Source: Caenorhabditis remanei
Taxonomy: Eukaryota; Nematoda; Chromadorea; Rhabditida; Rhabditidae
Reading direction: 5' to 3'
NCBI RefSeq assembly: GCF_010183535.1
Contig: NC_071328.1
Coordinates: 14,198,001-14,262,000 of the forward strand
Length of the DNA stretch: 64,000 bases
The stretch's first letter is position 1. Every line of letters starts with the position of its first letter. The notes under the pieces are model-generated. The model did no database searches. It saw only the letters and a program-made list of their open reading frames with translations, and was not told where the DNA came from. Both the position numbers and the translations under genes were made by a program. Shown here piece by piece: positions 10,871 through 22,900 of this stretch.

Positions 10871-11572
10871 CGTTGATTAGATAATTAAGTAATTAGTAAT
10901 TAGGTGACTCAAGTCCCTCGGCATCCAGTATCGAAATAAGATGAGTATTCTAAGTTGAACATCGATGTATGAAATAATTATTAGTGTCTACTGTAGCAAA
11001 ATTGCATCTACAGTAATCAAGGGTTACTGTACTTAGTCAGAGTTATTTTAAGACATCGAAACCTTTGTAAAAATGTTGTCACATCAAATCACATTACTGC
11101 TTTTTCAACAAAATTTGAGTCATCTCAGATTTTTGAAATTGAGGTTGTTTTGACATGAAGCAGACTAATAGGAAGTTATGTATTCTTCTTTTTTTCAGAT
11201 TTTTTTTCGATTCTTGACATATTTTTACATGAGGGTCTTATAACTGTACCAGAGTCTGCGGTTTTAGAAATGAAACTGAAAATTTGCTGAGAATCGCAAA
11301 AATCGGGTTTAGAAACCTCGAAAATCAAGTTTTTAGCTCCAATATTATGTTTTTAGGCTGGATCTGAAAAAATCTGGAAAAATGAGATTTCTCAAAAAAT
11401 AAATTTCTGACTGAAAATTTGCTGAAATTTTTTTAAGACGGAAACCATCTTAAGATGGGGGAATTCGTGGCCTAGAATCCGTCAACTCGGCCATCTTACA
11501 CTAACCAACCGATTACAATGACAATCTACACTGACAATCTTACACTGACCAAATTACTACAACGACCACTAA
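10871..11572. repeat. Left arm of a 0.7 kb long-range inverted repeat
   Basis: Reverse complement of 14115-14832 with mismatches and small indels. Landmarks are TGACTCAAGTCCC at the outer end and TTACACTGACCAAAT at the inner end. It contains CTACACTGACAATC units related to those at 300, 2826 and 7370. Confidence 0.7.
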
Positions 11573-12366
11573 TAGGGAGTTATGTGCATTTTTATACCTT
11601 ATTTTTAGATTTACTTGACATATTTTTACATGAGGACCTTATAACTGGTGCGGAATGCGGTTCTCCTCTCATCGATCTTCCACAGCTTGCTACAGTATCC
11701 CTAGACTACCTGCCCACTGTAACTCCAGCTACAGTAATCCTATCAGCCTTCCTTAACTACGGTATCCAACATAACTTTCTTACCAAAGTACAGTAAGCTT
11801 TCTTCCTACCGTACCTCACCAAAGTACAGTAACCAAAATGTTTTTTTCGTAGATCAAATCACAACCCCTTTTTTTTGTTTTGAGATTTTGGCTTCCCCTC
11901 TCTCTTATTCTCTGATTTCCTTTCTTTTTTCGTCTAACGACGTCACATAACATTTTTTTTCGTTTTTATTTTTATTTTCTCCGAAAATTTTCTCGATTTT
12001 ACGAAATTTCATTTAGTAAAGTGAACTGACCTACCGTACCTTTTTATTATAGCCTTGTAGATCATAAAAAATGCGTTTTTTCAAATTTCATTTCACTAAC
12101 TCAGTCCCCCATCCCCTTAATTGACATCCTGGTAGGTCATAAAGCGGACTACTGTACTTTTTTTCAACTTGGCAATATACAAGCAATATCTGTAATTGAG
12201 GGAATTCTTGAGGGAATTAGAATAATTGGAAAACATGAGGAGAAGTACTTACAAATTACCAGAAAAAGATTATATAGATAGGGTTGCTGGGGAAAATTGA
12301 CCAACTTTGACGCGTTGTAACTTTATTATTTTTAGGTAAAACTAAAAATATTTTAAGTTTACCTTG
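11573..12366. other. Interior of the long inverted repeat; partial direct duplication, no gene
   Basis: 11573-11655 repeats, in the same orientation, part of the left arm (TAGGGAGTTATG, then TTGACATATTTTTACATGAG, compare 11170-11245). Beyond it the sequence is AT-rich and no coding exon was found. Confidence 0.45.
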
Positions 12367-12632
12367 TAGACCATGTCAAGGTCTACATTTTTGTAATTGA
12401 CCACTTTTTGATAGCTCCGCCCCTTTTTCAGATATACAATCTCAAAGATAGGTACCTATAGAGGCGAGAGAGTATGCGAAACGAGGAGTGCGTCTCGCTT
12501 CTCTGCGCCTCCCACCCTCCTTTATCTCTTGGTCTTTTAGGTACCTGTCTTTGAGCGCGTGTATCTCAAAAGTGGGTGGAGCTATTAAAAAGTTGTCAAC
12601 TACAAAAATGTAGCCCTGGTTTTGATCTATAA
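12367..12632. repeat. Pal-A full copy 7
   Basis: Full length, left end diverged (GTAGACCATGTCAAGG), right arm standard. Confidence 0.8.
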
Positions 12633-13133
12633 GATAAATTTAAAGTATTTTTAGTTTTAACTAAAATAATATAGTTACAAAGCGTCAAAGTTGGCCTTTT
12701 TGAAAATAATGACCGAATGCCCCTAAATTTAATCTTCTTGTTGTCTAAAATTACTAAACCTACGTAAACCACCACCCAAAACAAAAAGAAGAAAAGTTAG
12801 CCTAGAAATGTGTCACCCTCTCCTTTATTATTTTGCATTCTTTTCAATCTCCCTAACAAATCGTGATTATTCAAATATTGTTCATGCGGTCTCACTTCTT
12901 CTATTTTTCTTTTTAATAATATGTATATGTCTGGCAACAAGAATATATACGAGTCGTTGATTAAGAAATGTGGAGAAGGTATGAGTAATCTATGGGAAAA
13001 TGTGAGAAAACTGCAAGCGTTAGTGAAAATTTCCCTTCAAAAAAACTCCTATAATCTCAAAAAAAAACTCTAATTTTAACTTTTTGTAACTTCATATTTT
13101 TTCAACAAAAATCTTCAAAATTATATTTTTCAT

Positions 13134-13405
13134 GTAGATCAAAACCTGGACTACATTTTTGTAGTTGACAACTTTTTGATAGCTCCGCCCACTTTTGAGA
13201 TATGCGTCTTTAAAGATGGTAACCTAGTTGCCAAAGAGACTGAGGGAAGGGGGAGACGCAGAGAAACGAGACGCCCTCCTCGTTCCGCATACTATCTCGT
13301 CCTGTTTGGTACCTATTTTTGAGCGCGTGTATCTTAAAAGTGGGCGGAGCTATCAAACATTTTTCAACTACAAAAATGTAGTTCTGGGTTTGATCTACAC
13401 GATCA
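13134..13405. repeat. Pal-A full copy 8
   Basis: Full length, core GGGGGAGACGCAGAGAAACG. The right arm has a T-rich variant ATCAAACATTTTTCAAC. Confidence 0.85.
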
Positions 13406-13569
13406 TAATAAAATTTTTGAAAATTGACTGATTTTTAGTACCGTACCACCTCTTCAAAGTTGACAAATTTTAAACTGAAATTTATGATTTTTTGAAATTT
13501 TTTTTTTAAATCGCAATACAAAATAAGCTCTTATGCTGTTCATAGCGGTTTTCAAAAACTTGACGCAGA

Positions 13570-13722
13570 GAAAACAGACACTCTCGCTTCTCTGCGTCTC
13601 TCCCCTTCCCCTCCCTCTCGTCCCGTAAAGCTATCATCTTTAAAGGCGCATATCTCAAAAGTGGGCGGAGCTATCAAAAAGTTGTTAACTACAAAAATGT
13701 AGTTCTAGATTTGATCTACACA
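13570..13722. repeat. Pal-A core plus right arm
   Basis: Retains a core in the order CGCAGAG ... TTCTCTGCGTCTC and the full right arm. The left arm is absent. Confidence 0.75.
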
Positions 13723-14114
13723 TTCTCTAATTCAGATCCCGTCTCTCTCTGTCACGGAATAGACAATACCTCATTAGTGCGAGAGTATCCTTATACTCAT
13801 TTCTTGATACATATCATATTCTGCTTCTCAAATAACTTCTTTTTTGCACATCCCCTCATCTCGTATTCGTTTTTACTCATTAGAGACGACATGTCATCAG
13901 ATTTTTATGAAAACGAGAAGGGGGGAGGAGCTAGAAGAGTATTTTGTATTCTCAGATGATGTGGGGTTCTTTTTCTATATTTTGTTATTTTTGAGGGCTA
14001 GAATTCAGTTATTTTGGCATAGGGCAAGTCTCTTATACGACAAATAGTGTTGACGGATCCTAGGTCACGACCGCTTTTTTTTAAATATCAAATTGATAAG
14101 AATGTAGGAAATTT

Positions 14115-14832
14115 GGTCGTTGTAGTGATTTGGTCAGTGTAAGATTGTCAGTGTAGTTTGTCACTGTAATCGATTGGTCAGTGTAAGGTGGCCGAGTTGA
14201 CGGATTCTAGGCCACGAATTCCCACATTTTAATATGGTTTCTGCCTTAAAAAATTTCAGCAAATTTTCAGTCAGAAATTATTTTTTTTTTAAATCTCTTT
14301 TTTTCCAGATTTTTCCAGATTTTCAGCCTAAAAAACATAATATTAGAGCTAAAAACTAGATTTTCGAGGTTTCTAAACCCGATTTTTGCGATTCTCAGCA
14401 AATTTTCAGTTTCATTTCTAAAACCGCAGGCTCTGGTACTTTGCCCGGGCGCTCCTTTTGGTTATAAGACCCTCATGTAAAAATATGTCAAGAATCGAAA
14501 AAAAAAGAAATATTCATAACTCCCTATTAGTCTCCTTCATGTCAAAACAACCTCAATTTTGAGAATCTGAGATGACTCGAATTTTGTTGAAAAAGCAGTA
14601 ATGTGATTTGATGTGACAACATTTTTACAAAGGTTTCGATGTATAAAAATAGCTTTGACTAGGTACAGTAACCCTTGATCATTGTAGATGCAATTTTGCT
14701 ACAGTAGATTTTGCTACCAATAATTATTTCATACATCGATGTTCAACTTAGAATACTCATCGTATTTCGATACTTTGGAAGCCTAGGGACTTGAGTCACT
14801 TAATTACTAATTACCTAATTACCTAATCACTG
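14115..14832. repeat. Right arm of the 0.7 kb long-range inverted repeat
   Basis: Reverse complement of 10871-11572. The arms are separated by about 2.5 kb that includes two full Pal-A copies, so either an element carried or acquired an interior or two copies inserted in opposite orientation. Confidence 0.7.
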
Positions 14833-14950
14833 ATCTTAACTTTTAGTCTTTAAGACGCCATCCCTATCATAATTTTCTGTCATTTTCACTCATAAAATCT
14901 GCTTTTTTAAAACAATTTTTCGCTTACATTTTTGATTTTTTCGTGATTTT

Positions 14951-15289
14951 CATACTTGTCAACCGGGCCGGCGCGTAACTCGCGTCAAACTCAATATTAT
15001 GAGCTGAAAAATATACCAAAATGTAGATCTCGACGAGTTCTAAGTCCGTGACCTACTACGGGCCGGATGGCTATTCGTTAATGTGACGCGGGCCGGGCTA
15101 GAATGCCTTTTTTACCCATTTTCGCGATTTTTGACACTTTTTCCCGTCCCGCGGCACATTAACGAACAGTCATCCGGCCCTAAGTGGGTCACAAACATAG
15201 AATTCGTCGAGATCTACATTTTGGTATATTTTTCAGCTCATAATATTGCGTTTTAAGCGAGTTACACGCCGGCCCGGTTTGCAAGTATG
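14951..15289. mobile_element. GC-ended palindromic MITE, copy 1
   Basis: Runs from CATACTTGTCAACCGGGCC to its near reverse complement ending GCAAGTATG, palindromic throughout, with a centre near GACACTTTTTCCCG. Same family as 15931-16298. No clear target duplication is preserved. Confidence 0.75.
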
Positions 15290-15930
15290 AAATAGTGTAC
15301 CGTGGAAAATAAGCCTTAGTCTGCGACTGGCCGTGTGATAGCTCCGGTAGACGCTAAACCTAAAACTAGTTCATCGAATTCGGATTTTGCACATAATTTT
15401 TTTAAAGCACACTTCTTCTGACCTGCTCCGAGAGAATACACAATCCTCCGGAATAGACCAATCCCATATGTTTTGTTGCTCTCTCCTACTCATCTCTGAG
15501 CTAAGAACTCATTTAACACATTAGCCTCTCTCTTCTTCTTTTCGAAAAGTCAATGTTATTCCAAAACGACATTCGTCAAAAGGGTACAAAAAAGTTTATT
15601 TCTGTCTGAAAAGTTATTTTAAGAATGGAGACTATAGAAAAAATGTGTTGTACTTAAAAACTATGAAAAACAAAATTGTCAGTGTAATCAGGCCACTGTA
15701 GTTTGGTCATTGTCATTGTAAACCCCCTCCCCCCCCCCCAAAATCCTAAAAGCTACCACAGTATTTTCACGTATTTTTGAAAATCGCACATTTCCGTGTT
15801 TTCGCTAGTTTTTTAACTTCTCCCCTATTTTAGCGAGTAGAATCTTGACAATTTGTTCCATAACTACTAATTAAGACTTTCTTAACAAGAATTTACAAAT
15901 ATGAGTTTGTTATGTCATATCAGCTTAACG

Positions 15931-16298
15931 CATACTTGCCAACCGGGCCAAAACGGGCCGGCGCGTAACTCGCTTCAAACTCATTATTATGAGCTGAAAA
16001 TATATCAAAATGTAGATCTCGACTAGTTCTATGCCCGTGACCCACTACGGGCCGGGTGTCTATTCGTTAATATGCCGCGGGCCGGGAAAAAGTGCCAAAA
16101 AACGCGAAAATGGCCAAAAAAGCCATTCTAGCCCGGCCCGCGGCATATTAACAAATAGACACCCGGCCCGTAGTGGGTCACGGGCATAGAACTCGTCGAG
16201 ATCTACATTTTGGTATATTTTTCAGCGCATAATATTGAGTTTTACGCGAGTTACGCGCCGGCCCGTGTCGGCCCGTTTCGGCCCGGTTGACAAGTATG
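15931..16298. mobile_element. GC-ended palindromic MITE, copy 2, with 8 bp target duplication
   Basis: Termini CATACTTG and CAAGTATG are flanked by GCTTAACG at 15923-15930 and again at 16299-16306, a perfect 8 bp direct repeat. Eight-base duplications are typical of the hAT superfamily (established knowledge), so a hAT-type MITE is inferred. The arms pair along nearly their whole length. Confidence 0.85.
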
Positions 16299-16306
16299 GC
16301 TTAACG

Positions 16307-17065
16307 TGTATCTCAGTCTGTTTTAATTATATTTTGGACAGATTTTAGAACCGTTTGAAAGCCCTCTGATTCCAGATAATTGAAATTGAAATTAGATGGT
16401 TCGCTTTTCTAATATATTGTTGCTAGAACCTGAAATCTCACACCGTTATTTCTCTTCTGTCATTTAACTTCTGAAATTCGACGACTAACCGAATTCCTCT
16501 TCTCTTAACCGCCCCCCCCCCTTTTTCCAAAATGTTCTTCTTTTTTCGTTTTCAATTGTTGTTGTAAATAAGATCGGTCCTCCGGGGAATTTTATGAGGA
16601 ATTCATTCTCATTTTTCACAATTCCCCCCTCTCTGGTTCAACGAGAAAAACCAAAAAAAGTTATAAAAAGAATCAACAACAAGGAACTTAGGGGGCGTCT
16701 TGAGAGTGTGGCTGGCGTGCCGATGGCGCGTTTTCTGGGACTATGACTAAGGTCTGATTTTCAGAAGGTGGCTGGAGAACTGAAAAAATAATTAGAAAAA
16801 TTCATTTGATTTCATGGAAATCTCACGGTACGATGACTCAAGAGAGTCCGTAGATCAGAGAACTCATTGGGGTACTGTAGTTTTACCAATAAAATGACGT
16901 CAGGAAAACCCTGATTTTACAAAATTGTCCAAACTTGACGTTCTGTAACTTTGCTAGTAAAATGTTTTATTAAAAATCATCAATTTTAGTTAAAAATTGG
17001 TCAACTTCCAAGAGCTGGTTCGGTACTAAAAATCAGTCAATTTCACAAAATCCAATTATGATCTT
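16307..17065. other. No gene recognised
   Basis: AT-rich with a C tract at about 16510-16520. One GC motif unit (GGCGTGCCGATGGCGCG) lies at about 16713. Confidence 0.4.
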
Positions 17066-17332
17066 GTAGATCAAAACCAGTGCTACATTTTTGTAGTTGA
17101 AAGTTTTTTGATAGCTCCGCCCACTTTTGAGATACAAGCGCTCGAAGATAGGGTACCCATGGAGGCGAGAGAGCGTGTGAAACGAGGAGTGCGTCTCGCT
17201 TCTCTGCGTCTCTCCCCCTCCTTTCTCTCTTGGTCATTTAGGTACCTATTTTTGAGCGCGTGTATCTCAAAAGTGGGTTTAGCTATCGAAAAGTTGTTAA
17301 CTTCAAAAATGTAGCCCTGGTTTTGATCTACA
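17066..17332. repeat. Pal-A full copy 9
   Basis: Full length. The right arm has GTGGGTTTAGCTATCG in place of GGGCGGAGC. Confidence 0.85.
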
Positions 17333-18147
17333 AAATGAATGTAATTTTAAAAAATTTGGTATAAAAGGAAAAGCGGAACGGGATGTCAAAATAAGGTCTC
17401 AAAATTTGAGAAAATTGAGATTTCAAGCCTAAAATCGACCGTTTTTTTTTCAAATTTTTTAGTATTTTAATGTAAAAATCGGTATCTTCTTTAAAAATTA
17501 TGTTTTTTTCACAATATTTCTTGTTATTTTGGTATAAAAACAGGGTTTTTCTTCAAAATTGTTGGATTTTCAAGCAATTATAGAGGCCACCCCACCACGT
17601 GTGTGTGTGTGCCTAAAGAAAAATTGGGAGAGAGTATCAAAGCTTAATCCGCTCTAAGCGGGAAAGAAGAGTACTATTGGATTTCACCCGGGGCCCCACA
17701 CTTCCTCTTCTCCTTTCCCCCCGTTTTTTTCTTCTTTTTTCGAGACGTTTTCCACGTCATACCCACCATGTCCATTGGCTTCTTCACTTCTTTTTTCCAC
17801 TCATTTTCACATTTTATTTTCTCTTTTTTATTTCTTATTTTCCATTTTTTTCTGCAATTGACACCATTCTCCTCATCTCCCATAGCTTCCTCCTCCTCCT
17901 TCATTTTTCGAAAAGGGGGCGTGGCTTACTACGGCGGAGAATAGGCTCCGCCCCCCACTTTTTGAAGCGACACCGAGAGAGAAGACACTTTTGGGTTGAT
18001 AACCAACCGGGCGGATTTCATTCTTTTCATTTTTGGGTTGGCGTGACGTTGACGCGTTTTTTTTGCTGAAATCTTTTTTGTCAAGTTTAAGATCCCGTCA
18101 CGACCTCCATTTTCTATCCAATTTTTTTTCATTTTAAGTTAATTCTG
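17333..18147. other. No gene recognised; pyrimidine-rich block
   Basis: 17690-17900 is strongly C/T-rich. Long open frames here on both strands reflect composition, with no splice sites or conserved motif. A GC motif unit lies at about 18035. Confidence 0.4.
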
Positions 18148-18225
18148 TAGATCAAATTTAGATCTCTATTTTTGTAGTTGACACCTTTTTAATAGCTCCG
18201 CCCCCTTTTTGAGATATGCGCTATT
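18148..18225. repeat. Pal-A half copy (left arm)
   Basis: Left arm only, with AATTTAGATCTCTA at the outer end. Confidence 0.6.
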
Positions 18226-18458
18226 GAAAAAGTTGAGTTTTTCAAGTTAGTTTAGCTGAAAAATTTGGCTTTTTAATCTCAAATTTTGAATTTCTAGTAG
18301 TTTTTGTTCAATTTGATTATTCTCTTTTAAAAAAGCCGCAAAAATCAGTGATTTTCTGCTATTTTTTGCAATTTTTAGTTGAAAAAACCGAGGTTGGATT
18401 TGAGATTCCGTCACAGCTTCCCTTTTATTCCAATTTTTTCAAATTTACATTTTTCTTG

Positions 18459-18717
18459 TAGATCAAAACTAGCTCTTCATTTTTGTAATTGACAACTTTT
18501 TGATAGCTCCACCCACTTTTGAGATACACGCGCTCAAACGTATAGAGCGAGAGAGCGTGCGAAACGAGGAGTGCGTCTCGCTTCTCTGCGTCTCTCCCCC
18601 TCTTCTCCCTCTCGCTCGGCTAGGTACTTATCTTTGAGCGCGTGTATCTCAAAATTGGGCGGAGCTATCAAAAAGTTTTCAACCACAAAAATGTAGCCCT
18701 GATTTTGATCTACAAAA
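18459..18717. repeat. Pal-A full copy 10
   Basis: Full length, standard core. A (TGAC)n microsatellite follows at about 18992-19017. Confidence 0.85.
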
Positions 18718-19212
18718 TGAATGTAAATTTGAAAAATTGGGATAAAAGACGAACTCGTGACGAGATGTCAAACTTGATCCATTTTTTGAAGGTTTTTCAA
18801 TTTTTCTTTCAATATTTTCTCATTTTTATCCTTTCCCTTCCAAGAAAAAAGATAACCCGCCAAAAAATTTTCTCCATTTGCATAAAAAACTCGAGACGCG
18901 TTCTTTTTTCTTCTCCGTCAAGAGTTTGTTGTTTTTTTTTCGTTTTCCGTCTTCTTCTTCTCAAGAGTAATTTAATTCACAAGTTTTTGGGGTCTGACTG
19001 ACTGACTGACTGACTGAAAAAGAGAAATTTCACAGTGAATAGAGGGATAAATTTATGGAGAAAAAGGGGGGATTAGGTCAGGAAGAATAGCGGTAAATCT
19101 TATTTTTCCCGCCCGAAAAGTTCACAATTCTTCCCGATTTTTTGATTCATGGAGGTAAGCCACAGTAGCCCCCCGAAAGGGGCGGAGCTTATTTTGTTTA
19201 ATATTTAACTTG

Positions 19213-19635
19213 TAGATCAAATTGAGATCTCCATTTTTGTAGTTGACAACTTTTTTCTAACTCAGCCCACTTTTGAGATATACGCGTTTAAAGTTGGAAA
19301 TTGCCTATATTAGTCCTTTTTATCGCTGAAATCTGATTTTTGTATATCAAAATAACCGTGAAAAAACGATTTTTGACATTAAAATTCCCTCAAAACTGTA
19401 TTTTCCATGTCAGAAAACCGGTTTTTGACAAAATCTGAGATTGGTTTAGTAGTTGTTGGTTAAGGTGAGAACTATGAGAATAGGTACAAGGGTTCGATCC
19501 CGCTTGTGGTCACTTTTTGTGAATTTTGGATTTTTTCAGTTTTTGATCTATTTGGTCTTGTAGATCAAAACTAGAGCTACATTTTTGTAGTTTACAACTT
19601 TTTGATAGCTCCGCCCACTTTTGAGATCGCGCCGC
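19213..19635. repeat. Two Pal-A left arms flanking a tRNA-like unit
   Basis: Left arms at about 19213-19290 and 19560-19628. Between them at 19449-19512 is a unit with AATAGGTACAAGGGTTCGATCCC (exact B box GGTTCGATCCC). This repeats the arm, tRNA-like, arm layout of 1938-2672. Confidence 0.6.
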
Positions 19636-19871
19636 AGGCGCGCCAGGCTAATCTTTTCCAACACCTTCCATACCTCATTTTCCTCCATTTTTTGGATTTT
19701 AAAAGATTTTTGTCTGAAACCGCGCCGTCGACACGCCAGCTTCCGTCTGAATCCCCTCTAATCCTTTTCCTTTCGAAAATTTTCCAATTTCCTCTTTTGT
19801 CTCCGTATACACATCCGGTCATTCGCAATTTCCGCTTTTTTATCCTGTTTCTATTTTCAAATTTTATATAA

Positions 19872-19885
19872 TTTTTAGTTTTCAG
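19872..19885 (+). promoter_or_regulatory. Probable trans-splice (or upstream intron) acceptor of the DMSR gene
   Basis: TTTTTAGTTTTCAG ends 37 bases upstream of the ATG at 19923, a spacing and sequence typical of spliced-leader acceptors in Caenorhabditis. A cis intron to an undetected upstream 5' UTR exon cannot be excluded. Confidence 0.5.
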
Positions 19886-19922
19886 AGACTACGGTAACCA
19901 AGAGTGATCTACAAGAACAAAA

Positions 19923-22900
19923 ATGAGTTGTATGGGTCTCAACTCGACGGAGCTGCAGGAGGCGAGGGACTATTTTAAGCAGGTGGGGATACAAATTTTG
20001 TCTGAAAATGATAAAAATGCAAAAAAAAAATGCAAAAAAAACGGGTTTTGGACGCTCAAAAACCGCATTTTTTGGGTCCAAATTAGTCAACGATTGGCCT
20101 GTTTCAAACATTTATATCTTTTTTATTTTCGATTCGAAGTTTTCAAAATTATATTTTTCTTGAAGATTAAAACCAGGGCTACATTTTTGTAGTTGACAAC
20201 TTTTTAATAGCTCCGCCCATTTTTGAAATACACGCGCTTAAAGATTGGTAACTAAGAGGGCGAGAGGGTGGGAGACGCAGAGAAGCGAGACGCCCTCCTC
20301 GTTTCGCACGCTCTTTCGCCCTTTTAAGTACCTATCTTTGAGCGCGTGTATCTCAAAAGTGGGCGGAGCTATCAAAAAGTTGTCAACTACAATAATGTAG
20401 CGCTACTTTTGATCTACAAGAAAAATATAAAACTGATAATTTTAGTGTGAAGTAAGAGGTCTAGACGGGCTCTCAAAGTTGAATGATTTTCAAGATATTT
20501 TTTTCAAAATTTCTAAGTAAAAACCGGAAGTGATAGGTTCCCATCACCAGCTCATTGATCTCTCTTTTCTTCTTATTTTTCAGTTTTTTTTCTCATCATT
20601 TCCATATTAAACGAACTGGAAAAAGAGTAAGAGAACAAAACGTGTGTCTATGGGAGAAAACATGATTCAGACCTTCGATAATTAATGTATATTTTGTGTT
20701 TTCGAAATATGCTGTGTGAACCAAGTCAGAAAAATAAGGTGATAATGAGATGAATAGCGAAAAAATGTGAAAAAATATGAAAAAAATATAAGAAAGGAAC
20801 CTTGAAATAGGGGTGAAAACTTGCCAATCTTTTACACCCCCTATCTGTTTCCGGATTCGACTTACTTATAAAATTTTTCAATGAATGTGTAGATCAAAAC
20901 CAGGGCTACATTTTTGTAGTTGACAACTTTTCGATAGCTCCGCCCACTTTTGAGATACAATCGCTTAAAGATTGGCACGTGAAGGGGCGAGGGAGCGTGC
21001 GAAGCGAGGAGGGTGTCTCACTTCTCTGCGGCTCTCTCCCTCTCGAGCGGATAGCGACCACCTTTAAAGGCGCATATCTTAGAAGTGGGCGGAGCTATCA
21101 AAAAGTTTTCAACTACAAAAGTGTAGCCTTATTTTTGATCTACAAAAAGAATATAATTTTGAAAAGTTTGAGTAAAAAATGAGAACGTGACGGGATGTCA
21201 AAGGCAATCTATTTTTTGATCTGAAAACAAGACGCAATTTTCGCTAGAAATATTGTTTGCTGGCCTAACTTTTTCACTTTTGGCAGTTTCTAGGTTACCT
21301 ATCTCATAGCTAGAGGTTCCCAAATATATTTTTGCTCTCTGAACAAGTAAATTGTTCTCTTTTTCAATGGTTTCGTCCCTCCTAAAGAAGAAAAGTGTAG
21401 AAATTGAATCATCTGACGATGCAACGACTGAAAAGAGAAAAAGAACACGGACACACAGGGGGTGTCCAATTGAGTTTACTCTCTCTCTCTCTCTTCTTTT
21501 TGTGCGGAGAAAAGCATCGTCCTTTTGGGACATTTTAGGGAAAGGGGATTAGTAGTGAGAGGAGGAGGTGTAGATCAAAAAGTTTTAGGGCCTAGAAATC
21601 CAAAATGAGAGATTGGTGGCCTAGAAACGCCCTGTAAAAGTTAGGCCACGCTCTTTCAGCCGCTCTCTTTAAGAAGATGGCCTAGAATCCCAATTTCTGA
21701 AAAATTAGGTCATCCAGGAACCTCTAGATGGGAGATTGGTGGCCTAGGAACCCAACTGGTGGCCTAGAAACATAAAGGTTCTGGGATGGCCTAACTGGAG
21801 TTTTCTAGGCCACCATCAAAATTTTTGTGTTAGAACAAACAAAAATAGAATTTAAACTTTTGGAACACATGGCGAGAGTAAAGAACATGGTTTTTTTCTT
21901 TTTTTCTCGCCTTTTTTGATAAACAATAGGGACTAGAAGGACAAATTGAGGGTTGTGGGGGATTTTCTTAGAAAAAAAAATGGAAAAATGAGAAAAAAAA
22001 TGTGATGGAATTTGAGAAGAATGAACTAATTGCTTGAGGGGGATGAGAACATGATACTAATTATTACTGGATTGAGGGATTCGAGAAAACATCTAAAAAT
22101 CAATCATTTTCACTATGGACTATTAATATTTAAAAAAACTAAAAAATTCCAAGAAAAGTTTTTTTTCGAAAATTTTTTTAAAGAATTTTTTTTTGAATTT
22201 TTGACAACATTTGATAAAACCCATGTTGCTTATCCAATTCCAAAAATTATATAAAAATGTACCTTTGGTTTTGATCTACATTTTCACCTCAAAAACTTTC
22301 AAAAAAATTTCCCTTGCCAACTTTAACCGGTCATATCTCCCCAGAGTCGATTTCTACAGAAAAGGTGCCAACTGCAAAAATGATTTGCATAAAATTTTCT
22401 ACATTTTATCAATTGAAACCTTTTTGATAGCTCCGCCCACTTTTGAGATACGCGCCTTTAAAGATTGGAAGGCGAGAGAGTGTGCAAAACGAGGAGGGCG
22501 TCTCGCTTCTCTGTGTCTATCCTCCCTCTCGCCGCCGAGCGCTACTTGAGTTGCAATGTTTGAGCGCGTGTATCTCAAAAGTGGGCGGAGCTAGAGAAAA
22601 ACTTTAAACTGCAAAAATGTAGCCCTGGTTTTGATCTACAAGATGCTTAAAATTTTTTTTAATTCTGCTTAAAAATCAAAAAGTTACAGCACTTCAAACT
22701 TGAGCAATTTTTTCAAAAAAAAAGTTTTTTTTTCGAAATTTTTGAAATTTTCGAAAAATGTTTCCAGCTCCTTCTCCCATTCACCGCCTCGTTCACAATG
22801 TTTCACAACTACATCTACGTCTTCCTGTGCGTCGTCGGAGTCTTCGCCAACATCTCGATCGTCGTCGTGCTCCTCCGACCGGCGATGCGAAAGTCCCCAT

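Noticed and set aside
12921..12978. Possible first exon: ATGTATATGTCTGGCAAC ... ending GAAG|GTATGAG
   Set aside because: The donor is good and the text is protein-like, but no downstream exon of fitting phase was found before 19.9 kb, and joining to the acceptor at 19885 runs into a stop. Not enough to call.
17677..18069. Long open frame in a C/T-rich stretch
   Set aside because: Low-complexity Phe/Leu/Ser/Pro composition, no splice context, and the opposite strand is open too.
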